In this document: positions 17,401 to 29,381 of the stretch, piece after piece
How the letters are laid out: every line of letters starts with the position of its first letter
Numbering within the stretch: the first letter of the stretch is position 1
DNA from: Acanthaster planci
Taxonomy: Eukaryota > Echinodermata > Asteroidea > Valvatida > Acanthasteridae
DNA length: 38,166 bases
Assembly: GCF_001949145.1 (NCBI RefSeq)
Contig: NW_019091665.1
Location: 39,394-77,559, forward strand
Reading direction: 5' to 3'
The notes under the pieces: model-generated
Databases searched by the model: none
What the model saw: the letters and a program-made list of their open reading frames with translations, nothing else
Told to the model about the DNA's origin: nothing
Position numbers and translations under genes: made by a program

Positions 17401-20400
17401 TGCAAGGTTAGATGTTGACTAGTAGGAAGAAGTTTAAGAGAAAGATATCACCAGCAAATAACTTCAGTAATAGTTCATTAAGATTGGTAAAACAACAACG
17501 TTAAATTATGGTCTCAAAGCTCACACAGAAACCATGTATCTTACAACAAAACTTGAAGCAAAGTTTTTTTACTTTGGCATACCCCCACAGACATTGTTCG
17601 AACAGGTGGAAGCAGCCCAAGACTTTGAGGTCTTCAAGCGTATGATGATCAAGCACAACATTGAGCTGGAGCTGCAGGCCTTGCGCGTCATGCAGGTGCG
17701 CAGTGGTATGGTACCAGACATCATGCAGCCAGGCAAGGACACCACGGTCAAGTATACGGACGCTACGGTGGACACGGAAGATGAAAGGATCCTGAACGAG
17801 ATTCTCAGGTGAGGGGAAAAGTCCTTGCGGGATATAGGTGATGAGGGTCTTGGACTGTGAAGGGCTGGTGAGCCAGTGTTATACAAAGGCAAGGTCATTC
17901 AAGAACAAAGCATTCGTACGAATTGAAAGGGTAGCATTTGCACAGGCTTATTGCTGTTCTAGTGGATGGACACACTTCATTTTGGCCAAGGCTGTTGGAA
18001 TACCAATTGGGCTGCCAAAGTAGAAAATTATGTTCAGCAAGAAATTCCAGGCCGCCTTTGCTTTGTGGTTGCATGTAGTTTGTTCCACTCTCTAACACTG
18101 TTCATCAAAAATAACTACATGTACTATGGGTATACACAAAGGTTTTCAATCCCATGCTGATTCATGGGAGCCTTTCTGAATCTTTCAAAATCCTCTGCTG
18201 TGTACTGTAGTACGACTCATGCCATTCAAAACTGAAAAACATTGTCTTGTAAAGGTTAGCATTGCCTTATATTTGTCAAAGTTTAAGTTGCATGTCTGAA
18301 ATATGGAAACTCAGTTTTAAATCGTTTCTAACCAAAAATGTTGATGTTTATTATATCTTTCATCAAAAAATGGTGCCTTTTTTTCAGAGTGTCTTAATTT
18401 AACAACTTCAATTTTATTGTTCTTTTTCCTTTTCAGGAAATCCAAAGAGGAATACGACGCTCTTAAGAAGCAAGGGAATGAGAAGGAGGCTGGGATAGAT
18501 GCCCTAATGGACAAGGCACTGGCAAGCAGTCGGGAAGAGGCTGAGAGATTAAAAAAGGAGAAGGAAAAAGAGGAAGAGATGCTTAGCAAGGTATGTTGAT
18601 GTACAATCTTGAGTTGTCTTGTGTTGTAGGAATATTTGATGGGGTTATATGTATCTGGGATATGCTTCTGCGACCACGACCAGAATCACATCTTGGCTTT
18701 AATCCTCAGTTGGGCATTTTCTTGACTTCAGTTGTGCCCGTGGGACGACATTGTTCCGACTAAATCAAAACCGAAGGTTGGATTTGGTTCAGCATCAGTT
18801 CAAATTGACCAAAAAAGTAATTTTGGTCACCTCCAAAGCAATTTAATCGTGTCCCTGATGTGTTGTGGCAAGCAGTGATTCAAAATGAGTTTTTCTTGCT
18901 GGAATGTGAAAAGAGAGAGCAGCAGTTATCAGAAACTTGCCAAGCTTAGTTAAAATGATTCTTGTTAACACCATCTGCACGCTTTGTCATCTTTTGTCTG
19001 AGTGGACACACCAGAGAGCTGTGTGTAGAAGTAGAGAGAGTTATGACATTGGATTTGAAGCCATTTTAGTTCCAAAATCTGCATGTGTGTCTATGCACAT
19101 AACAATCAGTCATCCAGCTTTGACATGTTGTTTGTCATTTTCACCTCAACATGCTGGAATTTACAGCCAATTGGAAATTGAAAAATTACATGTACTTCAA
19201 CTTCATGCACCACAGTTGACGATGGCACTACATACATGTAGTATGACGTTGGGGAGTTATAGATTGTTTATGTTAACAATGAGCCTTTTAACAACTGTCT
19301 CCTTCACCAATGTTTCTTACTGTGTTCACTTCTTATTGAACAGGTTTTAAAGGAAAGTAGCGATGATTACCAAAGAAAAGAGGCCCAAGTCAATAGAGAG
19401 AAAACGTTATTGGATAAGGTAGAGAGGTTGCTTGATTGATAAAAGGCAACGTTAATGTCTTATTTTGGCTCAGGCCAAGGAAGCCATTTTTGCATGCAGA
19501 GCTCCATACCCCAGAATGACTAATCCATTATTAATGCTTGATTGCGGGCATGGTTCTTAAAACAGCTAATTTTGGGGAGCATTTTTTGGGCATGTCAAAG
19601 TTTAAGAAAACACTGTATACAAAGGGTGATTCTGACCTCTGCCATTTGCCTGTACGTATGTTTCCTTGAACAACTTAAAAGTCTAATACTTCATATTTGA
19701 CTTGCTTTGCCTCATTTTGAGCTTTGCATTGATTGTACATAACATTCTGTGTTGCTTGTAGGCATGGTAGGGATTCTTCTTATTGCATCTGTTGCTTTTA
19801 GTATTACTTTTTTAATACCATCAGCATTTGTCTCAATCATTTCATGTTCCCCTTGTTCAAGTATTGAGTGTTACGGTAAAGTACGGTACCAGCTATTTGC
19901 AGTTGGTTGTGCCTTTTGTTTTCCTGTGGCAAAGGCAAAGAAAACCAGTCACTGACAACTGCTGATAAATTTGACCATGAGTTAATTATTCAACATACAA
20001 ACATGTGACATTAGAGTTGATCCAAAAAGCCAGTACAAACATACAGATTTCAAGTTCTGTCTCAAACTACTCCTGGTTGAAATGTCATCTGTACATTTCC
20101 AAACCCCCCTCCCCTCAGGGAAAACATTTCCAACTAATTGCAGTGTCCATCAGAAAATATAATTTTTCTGAATTTTTAGTACTTTTATTTCTGTTTGCAC
20201 TAGAAAGTGTTTCTGTAGATGTTTCAGTTATTTTGGAATGCTGATGAAAGTAGAGATGATGTGGAGGGCTCCTGTTGCTGTACATGTGCATTGTGTTAGA
20301 TTCCTTCAAAGACCATTATTAACTCAAAATTGGCTGTGGTGACTTGGAACTCATTTTCATAGACATGACAGAGTGGGTGACACATTTATAAAAATGTAAT

Positions 20401-23400
20401 GCAATGATGTAATGAAGTAATAGTGTGTTGCAACATAGTATCGGTATCAATGTTTTAGACATTAGGGGGGGGCATACAGTGTACTTTGCCTTCCCCTTGA
20501 GTACCAGTTTTCCCCACTGTGGTTTTACAAAAAGCCATCACCCCACAGTGAGCAGTTGGTAAAATAGAATACATGCCAAACTACATGTTCGCACAGTACA
20601 TGTACATGTACCGGTCCATGTGAATCTATCAATCCCCATACATGTACTGTACATTTACAGTGTACATCCTTAATGATCACTATTCTACATGTATGTACAT
20701 GTAGTGGTGCATGGTCCTATTTATCCATGTAGCTTCTCACTTATGGTCACATTCTGTCGAGAAACAGCTTATTGATTCAAGGTCATGCAGCGAGCTTCCA
20801 GAACCCTCGCGCGGTCCGCCTGTGGGATTTTACTTGGGGCTGTCCTATCACGTTCGATAATTTTTGGAAGAAGATTTCTAACTAAAACCACCCCATGAAA
20901 CACTGATGTTGGAATTTCACCTTTGTTTTTCTCAAGTAATATTCAGGAATAGTCACCTGGAGATGGGCAAAAAAAGAATTAACGACCTTTCACTTCCAGC
21001 GGTATCGTATTTAGGTTTCCTTATTCATACACGTTTGTTTTCACTCCTGTGCAAACGTGAAAATGAGATTGTACAGCGTTGCAAAGATTTTACCTACCTG
21101 CTATCAATGTGTTCCAGATTCCATTGAGTTGACATGAGGCAGGTCTTGTAGCAAAGGTTACATTAAATATTAGAATCTTTCATAAAATTAGATTACTACT
21201 TTTACCTTAAACCCTAACAGTCCCAAATCCTCCAATTTCAATATGATTTTACATACACCCTTGGGGGTTAGGGTTAAATTAATAAAAGGTGTAAAATATT
21301 TTTATCTGTTTTTATTTTGACTTTAACAGACTACCATTAATTTTCAAACCGTAAATGTTCCCCTAAGTATTAGACTGCCGCATTGCACTGTTCTTCATGC
21401 ACAATGTACATGTATTTTAGATTTTTGGAAGTGAAGGTCAGTTTTGGGCAGAATATATATTTCTCTTGTAGGTCAGGTAATTTGTCAGTTTCTATAAATT
21501 GATATTTGTACTTGCAAATATTTTCTGAAGTCCTTTTTCCCAGTTGGATTTTTTTAAGTAACTGAACAAAAAAATATTATAAATTTTAAAAGTTTTTCAT
21601 GTTATCTTTCCTGTCCAAGGGTTCTGGAAGCATGCCATCAGGGGGTCTACTTTCAGGCTTTATGCCAGCAGCAGACAATCTCTGTGTTTCCATAGAAACA
21701 ACTTCCTCATATCGAACAATATCAGTTTTTCACGCAAGTGAGCAGAAACCAGTGAAGTTGTGGAAATGCAGAACTCACTGTTTGTGAACATTGGAGCCTT
21801 TTGTTCCACAAACATTTTTTACATGAGTTTAAAGAAAAGATAAAGACTGCAAAAGTGTTTTGATCAAAAGGCAGTTTGTCATGCTTTTTCAAGTTAAAAT
21901 TTTCCATACTAACATGAAGAGGGTAGATTGTGCATGTATTATTCGATTGGGCAGCAAGTCAAAATGAGCTGTCTACATGTATTAACCTAGACCCTTCAAG
22001 ATTTTTCAAATTCCTGTAGGTTTTAGAAGATTTGAAACGATTTTGGAGGGTGTAGTCCACATCTACGTGTACATGTAGTGGTTTGAGCTTGTTGCCCCAA
22101 GATGATTTAAAGTATTTTACCAAGAATATGCCTTCTATTTTCTGCACTATGTAGGATTTGAGGAGCAATGTATGTCCTACCATTTACAGGCCATTCACAT
22201 TGGCCACGTTCAAGTCCAGCACACTGTTTGCCTCCATTGACTTTTCTTGTGTGCATGTACATGTACATGTATAGTTGTACGAAACAGATGGGGCAGTAGC
22301 ATGTTTTAATATAAGCCATCTGGCAGTGAGTTGAGGTACCTTTGACATCTTAACCCATCATCTGTACCTGTGTATACAAAGAGCCAGATTCTGTTTACTA
22401 TGGACATCACAAAGGTTTGGGGGAGGGGGTCAAAGAGAGTAGAGGGATGCTTTCCACCTCTCCCACCCCAGAAAAAATGAATAAAAAAATGGAAAAAAAA
22501 GAGATTAAATATCTTGGAATCAACCTCTTCTACCCTCAATGGTCTATCGGTTTGCTACTGAAGAATGCTCTGCCTTCTCCCTTCCTCCTCCCCCCCCAAT
22601 TTCTGTTGACGCCCATAGTATTATTAAACGCATCCTCTGGCACACGTTGGTCTCTGGTTATTGGACTCTCATTGTTGGTTTACTTGCAGTTGTCATTTTG
22701 TTTTGGTTTGTTTCGTTTCAGGCATTGAAACTGTCCATCTCCACTGACTCATCCAAATCAACGTCCAGTTCATCGGGTCTGCCGCCCGTGACTCAACAAA
22801 GTCAGGTAGAAGGAATTTTGGGGTATGACTTGAGTGTAACTTGGGATTTTTTAGGTATTTGCCAAGATTGTCCGTTGAATGTTGCATATTAAATGCTTTG
22901 CTCATTATAGTTCCATTACAGCAGTTTGGTGAAGTTTGAATAGGGGTATATTAATACTATATGCATTTTATGCTTGTGTGAAAGGCAAACAGGAATTATG
23001 TTTCTAATTTTTCATTGCTAATGGACACATGTTCTCGTAAAGAAAAAGCTGGTACCTCTGGGACATCTATCATGTTGAACAAAAATATTATTGCAGAGGG
23101 TGCCTTCTTTTTGTCTGTGTGTGTGTTAAAACTCAAATTTCAAGTGGCAGAGTAAATTAAAGGGTGAGGCTTGGTGAGGCACTGATGATTTGATGTACAG
23201 TTGCAGGCATTATTTATCGACACTTTTTTTGAAGTTTGTGTGACTCCACCCTGGGGTCACTAAATGTTTTTTGCACTCTGACAGTCAGTCAAGACAGTCA
23301 GTGAAAAGTGTACTACTTTCCATGTTCTGGTCTTGCACTGCGGTAATGACCCGACCAACGTTAGGACACACCATAACCACTGATGCATGAAGTGCCATGT

Positions 23401-26400
23401 GTCTGGCTGAACAACTCACTGTACGAAGCAGGAGAGTTGATTCTTTCTTTAAAGCACCAGTGGTCAGAATAATGTATTATTGATTACTGCATTTCGTTGA
23501 CTGTCAGTGGGGTAATGACGATCTTCTTTGCAGAAACCGAGTTCAAGGCCTGAGTCCAAGGCAAGTACAGTTAGCAGCACCTCGAGCAGCAAGCCAGCCC
23601 CAGCAGCTCCAGCCCCAGCAGCTCCAGCCCCAACTGCAGCAGCCAAGAACGTGAGCAGTGCACAGGCTGCAGCTGACTGGCTGAGCACCGCCAAGGCCGA
23701 GGCGGCAGCAGAGGAAGCCGGCCGAGGCTCCAGGGCTAGCGTGAGTTTGGGAAATTGTCGCTTCCTGGCCGCAGTGTCATAGTCAAGCCTATGACAAGTT
23801 CTCACAAGTCAAGTGAAGACAAGTCCCCGCAAGCCCATCACAAAGCCATTACAAGTCACAGTCTTGAAGACATATCACAAGGGCCGCATTAAAGCGTGTT
23901 ACTTGTGTTACTCCTATTAACACAGGTATACTCCTGAGCATATGCATGGCAGGAGGACAGCCAGTAGGTGAACAAAAGCATACTCTCAATCAGACCCAAA
24001 TTGTACTCTTGAATCTTGTGGGCACGTCAAGATTGCAGAAAGAGAAATGTTTTCCATTCATGTGATGCGATCCAAGGGTAATGCACATGAAACATTTTCC
24101 TGAACCCCAAGTATTGAGAGTAATGCAGCTGTGTTAATAATGTTTAACTGCTCAGACATACATGTACCTTGGTTTTCATTTATATCAGGGGATGAAATCT
24201 TCACTTTTTATGGGATTTCCGCTTTTTTGTTGAAAATGCCAAATTTAACTTCTGCTTTTTTGCTTTCGACTGGCCAGATTTCCTCATTTTTTTTTTCTTT
24301 CGCAAGCGCTGATTTTTCCGTTTTTTCTTCTTCTATCGATGTGATAGCCAGGCCAAACTTGGCATGTCCTCTTTCCAACACCAAACAGTACCTGAGCGCC
24401 ATAATACACATGACTGAATCTACTGTACGTACATGTACACTGTACATGCACATGTGTGTCGCGTACGTGCGTGCAATTTATACAGATCTATGTGTGGGGA
24501 GGTTCGTCTGTAAACAGCATCCTCGGACCATCCGGTAATTGTGCTATGATTGGCTGCAAATGAAATACCAATATTTGTATATCTGTCATGCAGTTGAACT
24601 CGTTGCAGCTGTTCCTGCATGAGCGGAAGTAGTGGCTAACCTCCACTATAACTCTTTGTAGCATACATTTCATTGTGAATTTCCAGCTTGAAGTAAGGTT
24701 AGTAAGTTTTTGCTTTCGCTGATAGAGGGGTTCGCGACAACCGGTGCAGAGTACACAACGTTCTTCTTGTGTCATGCATTCTCGTGCGGTTTGCATCATT
24801 TTGTACGGGCATTCGAACAATTTTTAGACATTATATCGTCGAAGAATCAGTGCAACACATGAGTACCATTGTTCAAAGAGGTTCCGACTTGGATAGCGAT
24901 CCTTAACGTATACATCTGCAGAAATGGACATGAGTGGAATACAGTGTACCATAGACGTGACGGGCAGGCAACACAGTCGGCAACCAGAAAATGTAAAAGC
25001 CTGGCCATGCGATGTACGCGCACAATGTGCATTATTTCAAGAACTGATATTTTGAAAACACTCAGAACAGGTGGGAAAAGGGCCAACTCACTCTACAAAC
25101 GTCGATATTTACAATTTTGGAATACTTGTTACTAGTTCATTTGGAAAGAGTTCCATACACAGACCAACAACACTTCATGCCTCTGTGCACAAACCTATGA
25201 GATTTTTCTGGAGAAAAAAATTTCTAAGTAAATGCTTCAGAGTTTTCTCACCTCTTTTGTCCTAATTTTTAGGACATGTTTTCACTTTCTGATGGCTGTT
25301 ATAATATTTTAAGGGAAAATCAGTGTTGTCCGTATATGAAGTTCTTTTTATTCATTTTAACCTCTTCAGGAATTTCAGACAAATATGCAGAAAAAGTGAA
25401 ATTAAAAAATTGATATGCATAGCGTAAATTGCAAGTAAACAATGATCAATGGTTGCACTAGGAGGCTGTAAAATGCACCACAGAGCATCCATATTTCAAA
25501 ATTTCCCTGACCCGACGCTGTATAAGCTTCATGCTTCGCGCTCGCGATTTCAGCTATTTTCAACTTTTTTTTTTATATTCCTTTCACACCCCTGCTTAAT
25601 GAAAACAATGGTTTTCCTGGACTTTCAAAAAGGACCTGTGATTTACTTGATTACATCCTTGCACCACGACATAGTGGAATAAGAGATGTAAGGCAGGGGG
25701 TTGACCCTTTCTGCCCTTCACATTTTGAAATTATTACCTCTTCTCCCGCCTTGGATCCTTCTCTACAAAGACCAGGGAAAGTCTCCAATTTCAGGCAGCT
25801 TTAGATAACACAACACACTGGCACGATACATGCATGTAAACTTCAAAGTTGTGATAGTACGCTTTAATATCGCAGATATTCAGGAGTGGCAATGTACATG
25901 TACACTGTGGTTTTTATGTGGCATTAGATTTGGGAACCTCCAGACTTCTTGCTCAGTTACATGAATGTTGCCAAATTTCTGGGGAAATTTGGCTTGGATT
26001 GGAGAAGAAAGTTTGGACAATTTAGGCATTTGCAACAGTTGGAGAGGGCCACAGTTGAGAACTGTATAAGAATTTATTAAACCAGAGTGAGGTTAGTCAA
26101 AAGCTGTCATGGCTCATGACAGTAGTTCTGGTTTCAAAGTTAGAAATTTTACAGAAAGGTAATATTTACACGTGCAGGTCTCATCATCAGATGCAAATGA
26201 GTTGAAGAAACGCGAGGAGTATTTGAAGAAACAGCGTGACCTGCTAATAGAAATGAAGAGGAAGGAGAGAGAGAAGAACTTCAAGAAAGAGACAGAGTCC
26301 CAGTCTAAGGCATCATCACGTCCCAAATCAGCAAGAGCGGCACGCCAGGCTACAGCTGGTGAGTGTAATTAGCCAGGTTTTTGGAGGTTTGGTCTTTAAT

Positions 26401-27837
26401 TTAATTAAATAAAGATAGAAACAATTACCCCTAAAGGAAAAACTTGAGTCTCACTCTTCTCCAGCCGCTTCTTGACTCGACGAAACAGTGAAGATTTAAT
26501 ATGTACAGTGATTAATACTTAGGAAATGTGTCCTTTCACGGGAACAGTCACCGTAGGGAGAAAACACTGCCTAATCAGATCCTATCCCCGCATCTGGACA
26601 CAAGTTGAACTAAGAAAAAAATGGCTGCTAGATGAAGTAGTGGACCAGTGACTTGTGGAAGCTCGGCTGCACAGCAAAGGAGTGAATGTTGCATTCTGCA
26701 TGCACTAAGCTTTTATACTACTTTGCTGGAATGAAGAGCTCTACCCTGTCCATTGAATTCAATTATAAAAGCCGCAGGTCTGAACAAAGAGGGGGATTAA
26801 CCGACCTCTAAAAAAAGCCAGGGCAGGACTGCAGCGCTAAAGCTGTTCAGGAATTCACTACAGGTTCAATTCACATGGGGCATTCCACTCATTTCATCTG
26901 ATCAGTGCTGGAGTAAATAACGAGGATTCTTTGAAACAGTTCATTTTGATGGAGAGCACTTACATCAGAAGTAAGCAGACCATTATTTCCATGTGCAAGA
27001 TTGCCAGGAGTTGCTACATGTATGTTGAAGCTGTAAAGCGGCATTGCAAATCTCCACTGGAGTACAAGTGTGACCATGCCTACTCGAAATATGCTACACC
27101 TGAAGAATTTCATTGCTACAGTCACATATATTCCTAGCATACTTGCTTCCTATTAAGCCACTCATGAAATTTTTCTTCAGCATTTGTGAAATCATTCCTT
27201 CAGTGTATACTTCTATTGTACATATCTTTAGAATTATTTTCATTATTCAGGGGCGACCATTCTGCAACGTAACCTCACATTTGGGCCCTAGACCTGTATG
27301 TAATGAAAACCAAACACATGATAATAAGCCAGTTACAGCAGTGCATGCTTAAAAAATGAGGTACATGTACATTGTAGGTCATTTAAGGGCATCAGTATTT
27401 GTACACATGGTTGCCCAGTCAGCACAGCCATACATGTATGTTAATTCGCATCCACTGAGCATAGTCAAAGTACCGCGTAGCACTTAGTCAGGTGCTTTGC
27501 TTTTAAATGACCTTACCATTTTGACATACCAAACAGGCTTATGGCAGTCTTTCACATTTCTATCTAGTGAGCTGTTTCTGCCATTCTGGTTCTCCATTTT
27601 CTGCGTTGTTGTGTCTGTGTTGGACTTATTATTTTTTTCCCCATCTCTGGGTTGTGCTCTGTTATTCTCTGTGCTTCTGTTTGTGCATCTGCGGTTCATG
27701 CCCATTCATGCTTTGTCATCCCTTCTGCAGGCGAGGTGAAAGTGGATCCTGCAACAAGCGCTGAACAGGAGAAGAAGCTGAAGATGCGGCTGGCACTGGC
27801 AGATCGGCTCAAGAAAGAAGTCATCAACGAAAAGTGA
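14352..27837 (+). CDS. CFAP36: Cilia- and flagella-associated protein 36 (CFAP36/CCDC104/BARTL1), complete, 10 coding exons
   Basis: A ciliary protein with an N-terminal BART-like domain that, in the family, binds the ARL3 GTPase. Exons 14352-14451, 15433-15497, 16087-16191, 17591-17808, 18437-18590, 19344-19418, 22722-22805, 23534-23740, 26178-26358 and 27731-27837 join in consistent phase to 1296 nt, or 431 residues. Residues 1-160 give MADNAWLVDGVVQYLRSPIW, VFDPEEENKLAYTDIHKKYQ, FMLESFVDDIGIKAEDF and AAQDFEVFKRMMIKHNIELE, closely following human CFAP36 in order and spacing. RKSKEEYD and LKKREEYLKKQRDLLIEMKR are coiled-coil parts; the end KMRLALADRLKKEVINEK is the conserved C-terminus. It exceeds the human protein (about 342 residues) because of a Ser/Pro/Ala-rich middle (exons 6-8). 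The ATG fits the family start. Confidence 0.95.
15433..15497 (+). CDS. CFAP36: CFAP36 coding exon 2
   Basis: Acceptor CACACCAG, donor CAGTTG|GTGAGT. It encodes FDPEEENKLAYTDIHKKYQQ then L, the conserved acidic start and helix of the BART-like domain. Ends in phase 0. Confidence 0.93.
16087..16191 (+). CDS. CFAP36: CFAP36 coding exon 3
   Basis: Acceptor TTTTTGATAG, donor ATCATG|GTACGT, 105 nt, phase 0 at both ends. It encodes VEFMLESFVDDIGIKAEDFV then KACQGHESQSNASIM, matching the LLEGYLKEIGI segment of the family. M1 MITE copy 2 begins 52 nt after it. Confidence 0.92.
16244..16495 (+). mobile_element. MITE-like element, family M1 copy 2 (CFAP36 intron 3)
   Basis: 252 bp bounded by perfect 15-bp inverted repeats GGTCATTCTATAAAT (16244-16258) and ATTTATAGAATGACC (16481-16495). 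It is flanked directly by CTACT at 16239-16243 and 16496-16500, a likely 5-bp target duplication. It sits just after CFAP36 exon 3. Superfamily not assigned. Confidence 0.8.
17591..17808 (+). CDS. CFAP36: CFAP36 coding exon 4
   Basis: Acceptor ACCCCCACAG, donor CTCAG|GTGAGG, 218 nt. It encodes TLFEQVEAAQDFEVFKRMMI, KHNIELELQALRVMQVRSGM and VPDIM, with a tail to LNEILR. It is the best conserved exon; the remaining AG combines with G of exon 5 to give Arg. Confidence 0.95.
18437..18590 (+). CDS. CFAP36: CFAP36 coding exon 5
   Basis: Acceptor CTTTTCAG, donor AGCAAG|GTATGT. It encodes KSKEEYDALKKQGNEKEAGI then DALMDKALASSREEAERLKK and EKEKEEEMLSK, a charged coiled coil. KSKEEYD is the family signature after the BART-like domain. 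Confidence 0.93.
19344..19418 (+). CDS. CFAP36: CFAP36 coding exon 6 (symmetric)
   Basis: Acceptor TTGAACAG, donor GATAAG|GTAGAG, 75 nt, phase 0 at both ends. It encodes VLKESSDDYQRKEAQVNREK then TLLDK, continuing the coiled coil. It can be skipped without changing frame. Confidence 0.82.
19419..22721 (+). other. CFAP36 intron 6 (3.3 kb)
   Basis: No supported coding exon inside. It holds runs of ACATGTAC words (20597-20612, 20685-20704, 22251-22273), a small inverted pair carrying CCCTAAC/GTTAGGG (21211-21275), and purine-rich simple sequence near 22417-22505. Confidence 0.6.
20597..20704. repeat. Cluster of ACATGTAC palindromic words
   Basis: GTACATGTACATGTAC at 20597-20612 and the near-palindrome CTACATGTATGTACATGTAG at 20685-20704, with further copies between. 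Similar clusters lie at 14661-14797, 15746-15776 and 22251-22273. Common background in many marine invertebrate genomes. Confidence 0.8.
22722..22805 (+). CDS. CFAP36: CFAP36 coding exon 7 (symmetric, Ser-rich)
   Basis: Acceptor CGTTTCAG after a T-rich tract, donor AGTCAG|GTAGAA, 84 nt, phase 0 at both ends. It encodes ALKLSISTDSSKSTSSSSGL then PPVTQQSQ. A low-complexity linker, not recognisable in the human protein. Confidence 0.8.
23534..23740 (+). CDS. CFAP36: CFAP36 coding exon 8 (symmetric, Pro/Ala-rich)
   Basis: Acceptor TTTGCAG, donor GCTAGC|GTGAGT, 207 nt, phase 0 at both ends. It encodes a Ser-rich start, then PAPAAPAPAAPAPTAAAKN from a short CCAGCAGCTCCAGC-type tandem repeat, then AQAAADWLSTAKAEAAAEEA. 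Higher GC than its surroundings; probably a disordered spacer. Confidence 0.85.
23741..26177 (+). other. CFAP36 intron 8 (2.4 kb) with repeat debris
   Basis: No supported exon. It contains short AAGTC/ACAAG-type repeats (23780-23885), M2-like fragments (24187 onward; 25549-25594), and an inverted pair around 25143-25160 and 25328-25345 related to AAAGAGTTCCATA(T/C)AC.GAC. The latter word also occurs in CFAP36 intron 1 (about 14572), so it marks another dispersed repeat. Confidence 0.5.
26178..26358 (+). CDS. CFAP36: CFAP36 coding exon 9
   Basis: Acceptor CGTGCAG, donor ACAGCTG|GTGAGT. It encodes VSSSDANELKKREEYLKKQR then DLLIEMKRKEREKNFKKETE and a Ser/Arg/Lys-rich end. This corresponds to the LRQREHYLKQKRDKL segment of human CFAP36. 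Leaves one G that completes Gly with exon 10. Confidence 0.93.
27731..27837 (+). CDS. CFAP36: CFAP36 coding exon 10 with stop
   Basis: Acceptor CCCTTCTGCAG. It encodes EVKVDPATSAEQEKKLKMRL then ALADRLKKEVINEK and TGA. The end closely matches the family terminus (LLAEKLKEEVINK-type). Confidence 0.95.
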
Positions 27838-28182
27838 TCACATGGCATTATTCGCAGCACTGCAAGGGCAGCTTGGTTGAGGTGGAGGAATGTTAAAAGC
27901 AACTGACTCGTCACACACATGGTACTCACGAAGAGCTGGTAGATACAAGCCACTGAACAAACTTTAGGTGCAATGCTACGATTGACAAAACATACCAAGA
28001 AGTTTTTGGGATCATTTCCTTGTAATTGCAGTTGATTTCTGTTGGCCTCAAATAAGTGTTTAAAGCTTTTTGCACCAAACAGCAGTTGATCGTGTAGTTT
28101 CAGCGTTAGTAACACCATTTGCAACAAGGTACAGTGTTAGGCACCTCAACACCAACATTGAGTTAGCTATAGAGTGATGGTG

Positions 28183-28188
28183 ATTAAA
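28183..28188 (+). terminator. Candidate proximal poly(A) signal of CFAP36
   Basis: ATTAAA, the common variant signal, 346 nt after the CFAP36 stop and just before a transposon-like unit begins at 28211. Confidence 0.4.
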
Positions 28189-28210
28189 TGAAATCAAAAG
28201 AGGGATTAAG

Positions 28211-29381
28211 CAGGGTTCCCACGGTCATGGAAAGTCCTGAAAAATCCTGTAAAAAAGTTGTTTTGGAAAGACCTGGAAAACAGGAAAAATAGTGTGTCCT
28301 TGAATCCTTTTGTCAGAGAAAAGGTTATGGAAATCAAGATCATGTAAGGGTTATTTTTTATGGGCCTCATTTGATATGATAATGAAATGGTGATAAATTC
28401 AGAGCCTGTATCCTAACCTCTATCCTAGCGGCTAAGGCAGTCTTCCAGTTCATAATGCATCAGTGTTGGAGGTCTCGAGGCCAGCCTTAGCGTCGAGGCC
28501 GGCTTTTCAAAGCCTTGGCCTCTGCCTCGCTTCGCTTCACAATTACTCAGTCTTCACTCTTGGCCTTGGTCTCAGCACCCTCTGGAATCGAAGAATCAGT
28601 TGAGGCCGGTTCGAGGCTGCCCATTTTTAGTCATTTTTCTCAGCTTCTACATGTCTTTTCCCCCTTGACAATTTATCTTGACAGAGTACTTGCAGCATGC
28701 ATGTGCTGTGGGCATGGATCATTTTTGTATACAAACACGGAACCTATACTCTCCAATGACGTGACGCCGCTGAATAGTTTTTTATCCCCAGGGAACATAC
28801 TTACTTTCATTGATTGTTGCGTGAAAAGGATAGCTTTTCTATTGCATGAATTAGGCTACATGTACTTATCGTTTCCAAGTTCCACATTTTTCCTATTTCT
28901 GTATCACTTGAAATAAAAACCTACCTTTTTTGTGTTGTTCTTCAGTTCTATGTTCCAAGACAAGTTCTGCTAGGGAAAGTGAAATGTAAGCCTTTTGTAC
29001 AAATATTCTCAGAAAATTCTAGAAAAGAAATTTTGGCCAGATTTCTGATTCACACTTCAACTTTTTTGAACGGTTTGTCAAAAGTCACGGGAGCCAAAAA
29101 AATTTCACTTAAATTTACAGGGTCACTCACTACGTGTGATTCCAAGTCATATAAACGTTTGAATTTAATGTCTGTTTACTTAAAATTGACTTTTAGAGTT
29201 GCTGTTTGTTTAAAATTGGCCAAAAACTGAACACATTTTTCCCCTGGTTTCGGATCGCACATAATCTGCATGCAAATACGTATAAGGTTTTCTATAAAAG
29301 TGTTGAATGTCATGGAAATCTCATAGGTTAGCCCTGGGAAAAGTCATGGAATATGGTTTTTAGATTTCTGCAGGAACCTTG
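28211..29381 (+). mobile_element. CAGGGTTCC-ended transposon-like unit with nested insert
   Basis: The left end CAGGGTTCCCACGGTCATGG is followed by TGGAAA..CCTG repeats. The right end TCATGGAATATGG...GGAACCTTG is its imperfect inverse. GGTTCCCACGGTCATGGAAA-type sequence is a widespread non-autonomous DNA transposon pattern in marine invertebrates (from memory). The middle holds an unrelated GC-richer patch (28470-28620, with GAGGCC words), so a second insertion is likely. No target duplication was found. Confidence 0.5.

Noticed and set aside
18937-19350. 137-codon frame before CFAP36 exon 6
   Set aside because: Intronic composition; only the last bases (from 19344) are coding, in a different frame.
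21208-21278. Interstitial telomere-like repeats (CCCTAAC ... GTTAGGG)
   Set aside because: A single unit on each side in inverted orientation, not a tandem array.
21599-21787. Ser/Gly-rich open frame in CFAP36 intron 6
   Set aside because: No suitable donor after it, and exons 6 and 7 already join in phase 0 without it.
22417-22728. Open frames next to CFAP36 exon 7
   Set aside because: Low-complexity purine/pyrimidine sequence; only the part from 22722 in the exon frame is supported.
24488-24820. Minus-strand frame with CVLCTGC that looks like a zinc-finger gene
   Set aside because: One CXXC-like cluster only, no recognised domain, no splice or start support; probably repeat-derived.
26931-27137. 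Cys-containing open frames on both strands in CFAP36 intron 9
   Set aside because: No family recognised, no splice signals in phase, and both strands are open by chance in the same place.
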